Origin: Thermohalobaculum sp039822785
GTDB taxonomy: Bacteria > Pseudomonadota > Alphaproteobacteria > Rhodobacterales > Rhodobacteraceae
Length of the DNA stretch: 64,000 nucleotides
Assembly (NCBI GenBank): GCA_039822785.1
Contig: JBCBMO010000002.1
Coordinates: 62,001 to 126,000 of the forward strand
Direction of reading: 5' to 3'
In this document: positions 62,435 to 64,000 of the stretch, one piece after another
Numbering within the stretch: position 1 is the stretch's first letter
Layout: each line of letters opens with the position of its first letter
Notes under the pieces: model-generated
Databases searched by the model: none
The model's input: the letters and a program-made list of their open reading frames with translations, nothing else
Told to the model about the DNA's origin: nothing
Position numbers and translations under genes: made by a program

Positions 62435-64000
62435 TCCGCAGCCTCCAGCGTCAGATCCGCGAGCGGCTTCCAGGCCCGCTCGACCGTGTCGTTGGCCCGC
62501 TCGGCCCAGGGGTCCTTCTGGAAGACCTGCTGCGAGAGATCGAAGCGCGCGACCAGGGCCTTGCGCTCCTCCAGGTCGTGCACGACCCGATCCTGCACCC
62601 AGTCGAGGCCGACCTTGGCGACCCACTTGTAGGGACGGTCGAGATACTTGGCGTGCTCGCGGTAGAGCTGGACGAAGGCGACGATGAGCTCGATCGCCTC
62701 CTCCGGCGTCTCGCATTTCGCGAGCCGCTCCACCTCCTTCACGTCCATGCCGGCCGCACCAGCGACCCCGATCTCGAAGCCGCTATCCACGCAGATGACG
62801 CCCACGTCCTTGCAGGTCGCCTCGGCGCAGTTCCGCGGGCAGCCGGAGACCGCCATCTTGACCTTGTGCGGCGTCCAGGAGCCCCACATCCGCTTTTCGA
62901 TCGCGATCCCCAGCGCCGTTGAGTCCTGCGTGCCGAAGCGACAGTGATCGGTGCCGACGCAGGTCTTCACGGTCCGCAGACCCTTGGCATAGGCATGGCC
63001 CGAGACGAGGCCGGCCTGACCCAGATCGGCCCAGATGCCTGGAAGGTCTTCCTTCTTGACGCCGAGCAGGTCGATGCGCTGGCCGCCGGTCACCTTGACC
63101 GTCGGCACGTCGTACTTGTCAGCCGCATCGGCGATGGCGCGCAGTTCGGCGGCGTTGGTGATGCCGCCCCACATGCGGGGGACCACGCTGAAGGTGCCGT
63201 CCTTCTGGATGTTGGCGTGATTGCGCTCATTCACGAAGCGGCTCTGCGGGTCGTCGCGATACTCCAGCGGCCAGTCGGCGAGCAGGTAGTAGTTGAGCGC
63301 CGGACGGCAGACGTGGCAGCCGCAGGAGGTCTTCCACCCCAACTCCTGCCAGACCGCGGGCATCGACTTCAGCTCCCGCGATTTGATCAGCCGGCGGACG
63401 TCTTCGTGCGTGAGATCCGTGCAGCCGCACATGGGCTTGGCGGTCGGCAACTCGAAGCCGTCGCCAAGCGTCACGGCCATGAGCTGTTCCACCAGCCCCG
63501 TGCAGGTCCCGCAGGAGGAGGAGGCCTTGGTGCCCGCCCTCACCGCGTCCAGCGTGGTGGCGCCGCCGGCGATGGCGGCCGTGATCTGACCCTTCGAGAC
63601 GCCGTTGCAGCCGCAGATCTCCGCCTCATCCGGCAAGGCTGCAACGGCCGCCATAGGGTCCAGCGGGGCCCCTCCAGCAACCGTGGGGCCGAAGATGAGC
63701 GTCTCGCGCATCTCCGAGATGTCGGTCTCGTCCTTTAGCAGGCCGAAGAACCAGGTGCCGTCGGCGGTGTCGCCGTACATCACAACGCCGATGATCCGAT
63801 TGTCGCGGATGACCAGGCGCTTGTAGACGCCGCGGGCGGGGTCGCGGAACACGATCTCCTCGCTGTCCTCGCCCTCGGCGAAGTCGCCGGCGGAGAAGAG
63901 GTCGACCCCGGTGACCTTGAGCTTGGTCGAGGTGACCGAACCCTCATAGGCGGCCTCGGCCCCCGCCAGCGTCGCCGCCGCGACCTTGGCCATGTCGTAG
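62431..64000 (-). CDS. nirB: nitrite reductase large subunit, N-terminal part beyond window
   Basis: C-terminal 522 residues of NirB, open to the last base (codons YDMAKV read into the edge; the Met at 63993 is internal). It has the end of the FAD domain (KRLVIRDNRIIGVVMYGDTA), a BFD 2Fe-2S domain (EICGCNGVSKGQITAAI, SSCGTCTGLVEQL), a second Cys-rich block (MCGCTDLTHEDVRRLI, TSCGCHVCRPALNYYL) and the sirohaem/4Fe-4S domain (CVGTDHCRFGTQDSTALGI, VSGCPRNCAEATCKDVGV). It reduces nitrite to ammonium with NADH. It is the first visible gene of nirB-nirD-nasA-trpD2-like. Confidence 0.96.
   Translation of the reverse strand, partial: YDMAKVAAATLAGAEAAYEGSVTSTKLKVTGVDLFSAGDFAEGEDSEEIVFRDPARGVYKRLVIRDNRIIGVVMYGDTADGTWFFGLLKDETDISEMRETLIFGPTVAGGAPLDPMAAVAALPDEAEICGCNGVSKGQITAAIAGGATTLDAVRAGTKASSSCGTCTGLVEQLMAVTLGDGFELPTAKPMCGCTDLTHEDVRRLIKSRELKSMPAVWQELGWKTSCGCHVCRPALNYYLLADWPLEYRDDPQSRFVNERNHANIQKDGTFSVVPRMWGGITNAAELRAIADAADKYDVPTVKVTGGQRIDLLGVKKEDLPGIWADLGQAGLVSGHAYAKGLRTVKTCVGTDHCRFGTQDSTALGIAIEKRMWGSWTPHKVKMAVSGCPRNCAEATCKDVGVICVDSGFEIGVAGAAGMDVKEVERLAKCETPEEAIELIVAFVQLYREHAKYLDRPYKWVAKVGLDWVQDRVVHDLEERKALVARFDLSQQVFQKDPWAERANDTVERAWKPLADLTLEAAE

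Noticed and set aside
1..64000. CRISPR array, prophage or integrative element with attachment sites
   Set aside because: No regularly spaced repeats, integrase, phage structural genes or tRNA-linked direct repeats were seen; the only mobile DNA is the IS3 material at 3.7-9.8 kb.

Overview
The window is GC-rich DNA with tightly packed, often overlapping operons. The gene content (TRAP transporter with DUF2848 and PxpBC, a betaine ABC system with a trimethylamine-methyltransferase-like protein, nirB-nirD-nasA followed by a TrpD2-like gene, FecIR with a TonB receptor) suggests an alphaproteobacterium, probably Rhodobacterales. That placement is inferred from gene content; there is no rRNA or tRNA in the window to test it.

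Left part (1-15 kb). A plus-strand operon holds the end of a TRAP large permease, a DUF2848 protein and the two 5-oxoprolinase-like subunits PxpB and PxpC. Next is a minus-strand accessory island. A 1141-residue protein with a GT-A-like glycosyltransferase core sits 18 bp downstream of a CesT-type type III secretion chaperone, and decayed IS3-family elements lie on both sides. This reads as an orphan secreted effector with its chaperone. A FecI sigma factor, FecR anti-sigma factor and TonB receptor with STN domain follow, then a small gene broken by one in-frame amber codon.

Middle part (15-48 kb). This is a surface-polysaccharide region. It opens with an AT-richer trio: a 76-residue very basic peptide with a twin-arginine signal, a divergent PqqD-HprK-like fusion, and an NTP_transf_5 nucleotidyltransferase. 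Export and assembly genes follow: an ExoF/Wza-like protein, a Wzz/Wzc-like co-polymerase with a degenerate kinase domain, a LuxR-type regulator without a phospho-acceptor, the priming sugar transferase, Wzy and Wzx, and four further glycosyltransferases (three GT4, one WecG type). Sugar-nucleotide genes (UXS, Gmd, Fcl) predict UDP-xylose and GDP-L-fucose as precursors. Two large repeat proteins are embedded in it: a beta-helix protein with three C-terminal repeats, and a 2543-residue beta-propeller/malectin/Calx-beta protein. Neither has a recognisable N-terminal signal peptide.

Right part (48-64 kb). A methylated-amine catabolic locus has a dimethylglycine-dehydrogenase-like flavoprotein, a non-pyrrolysine MttB-family methyltransferase, an agmatinase-family ureohydrolase, a LysR regulator and a ProXVW-type ABC importer. 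The window ends in the assimilatory nitrate/nitrite operon: nirB (cut by the right edge), nirD, nasA and a TrpD2-like gene, each overlapping the next by 4 bp.

The most unusual parts are the orphan effector/chaperone island, the Tat-peptide + PqqD-HprK + nucleotidyltransferase trio, and the two giant surface proteins in the polysaccharide cluster.
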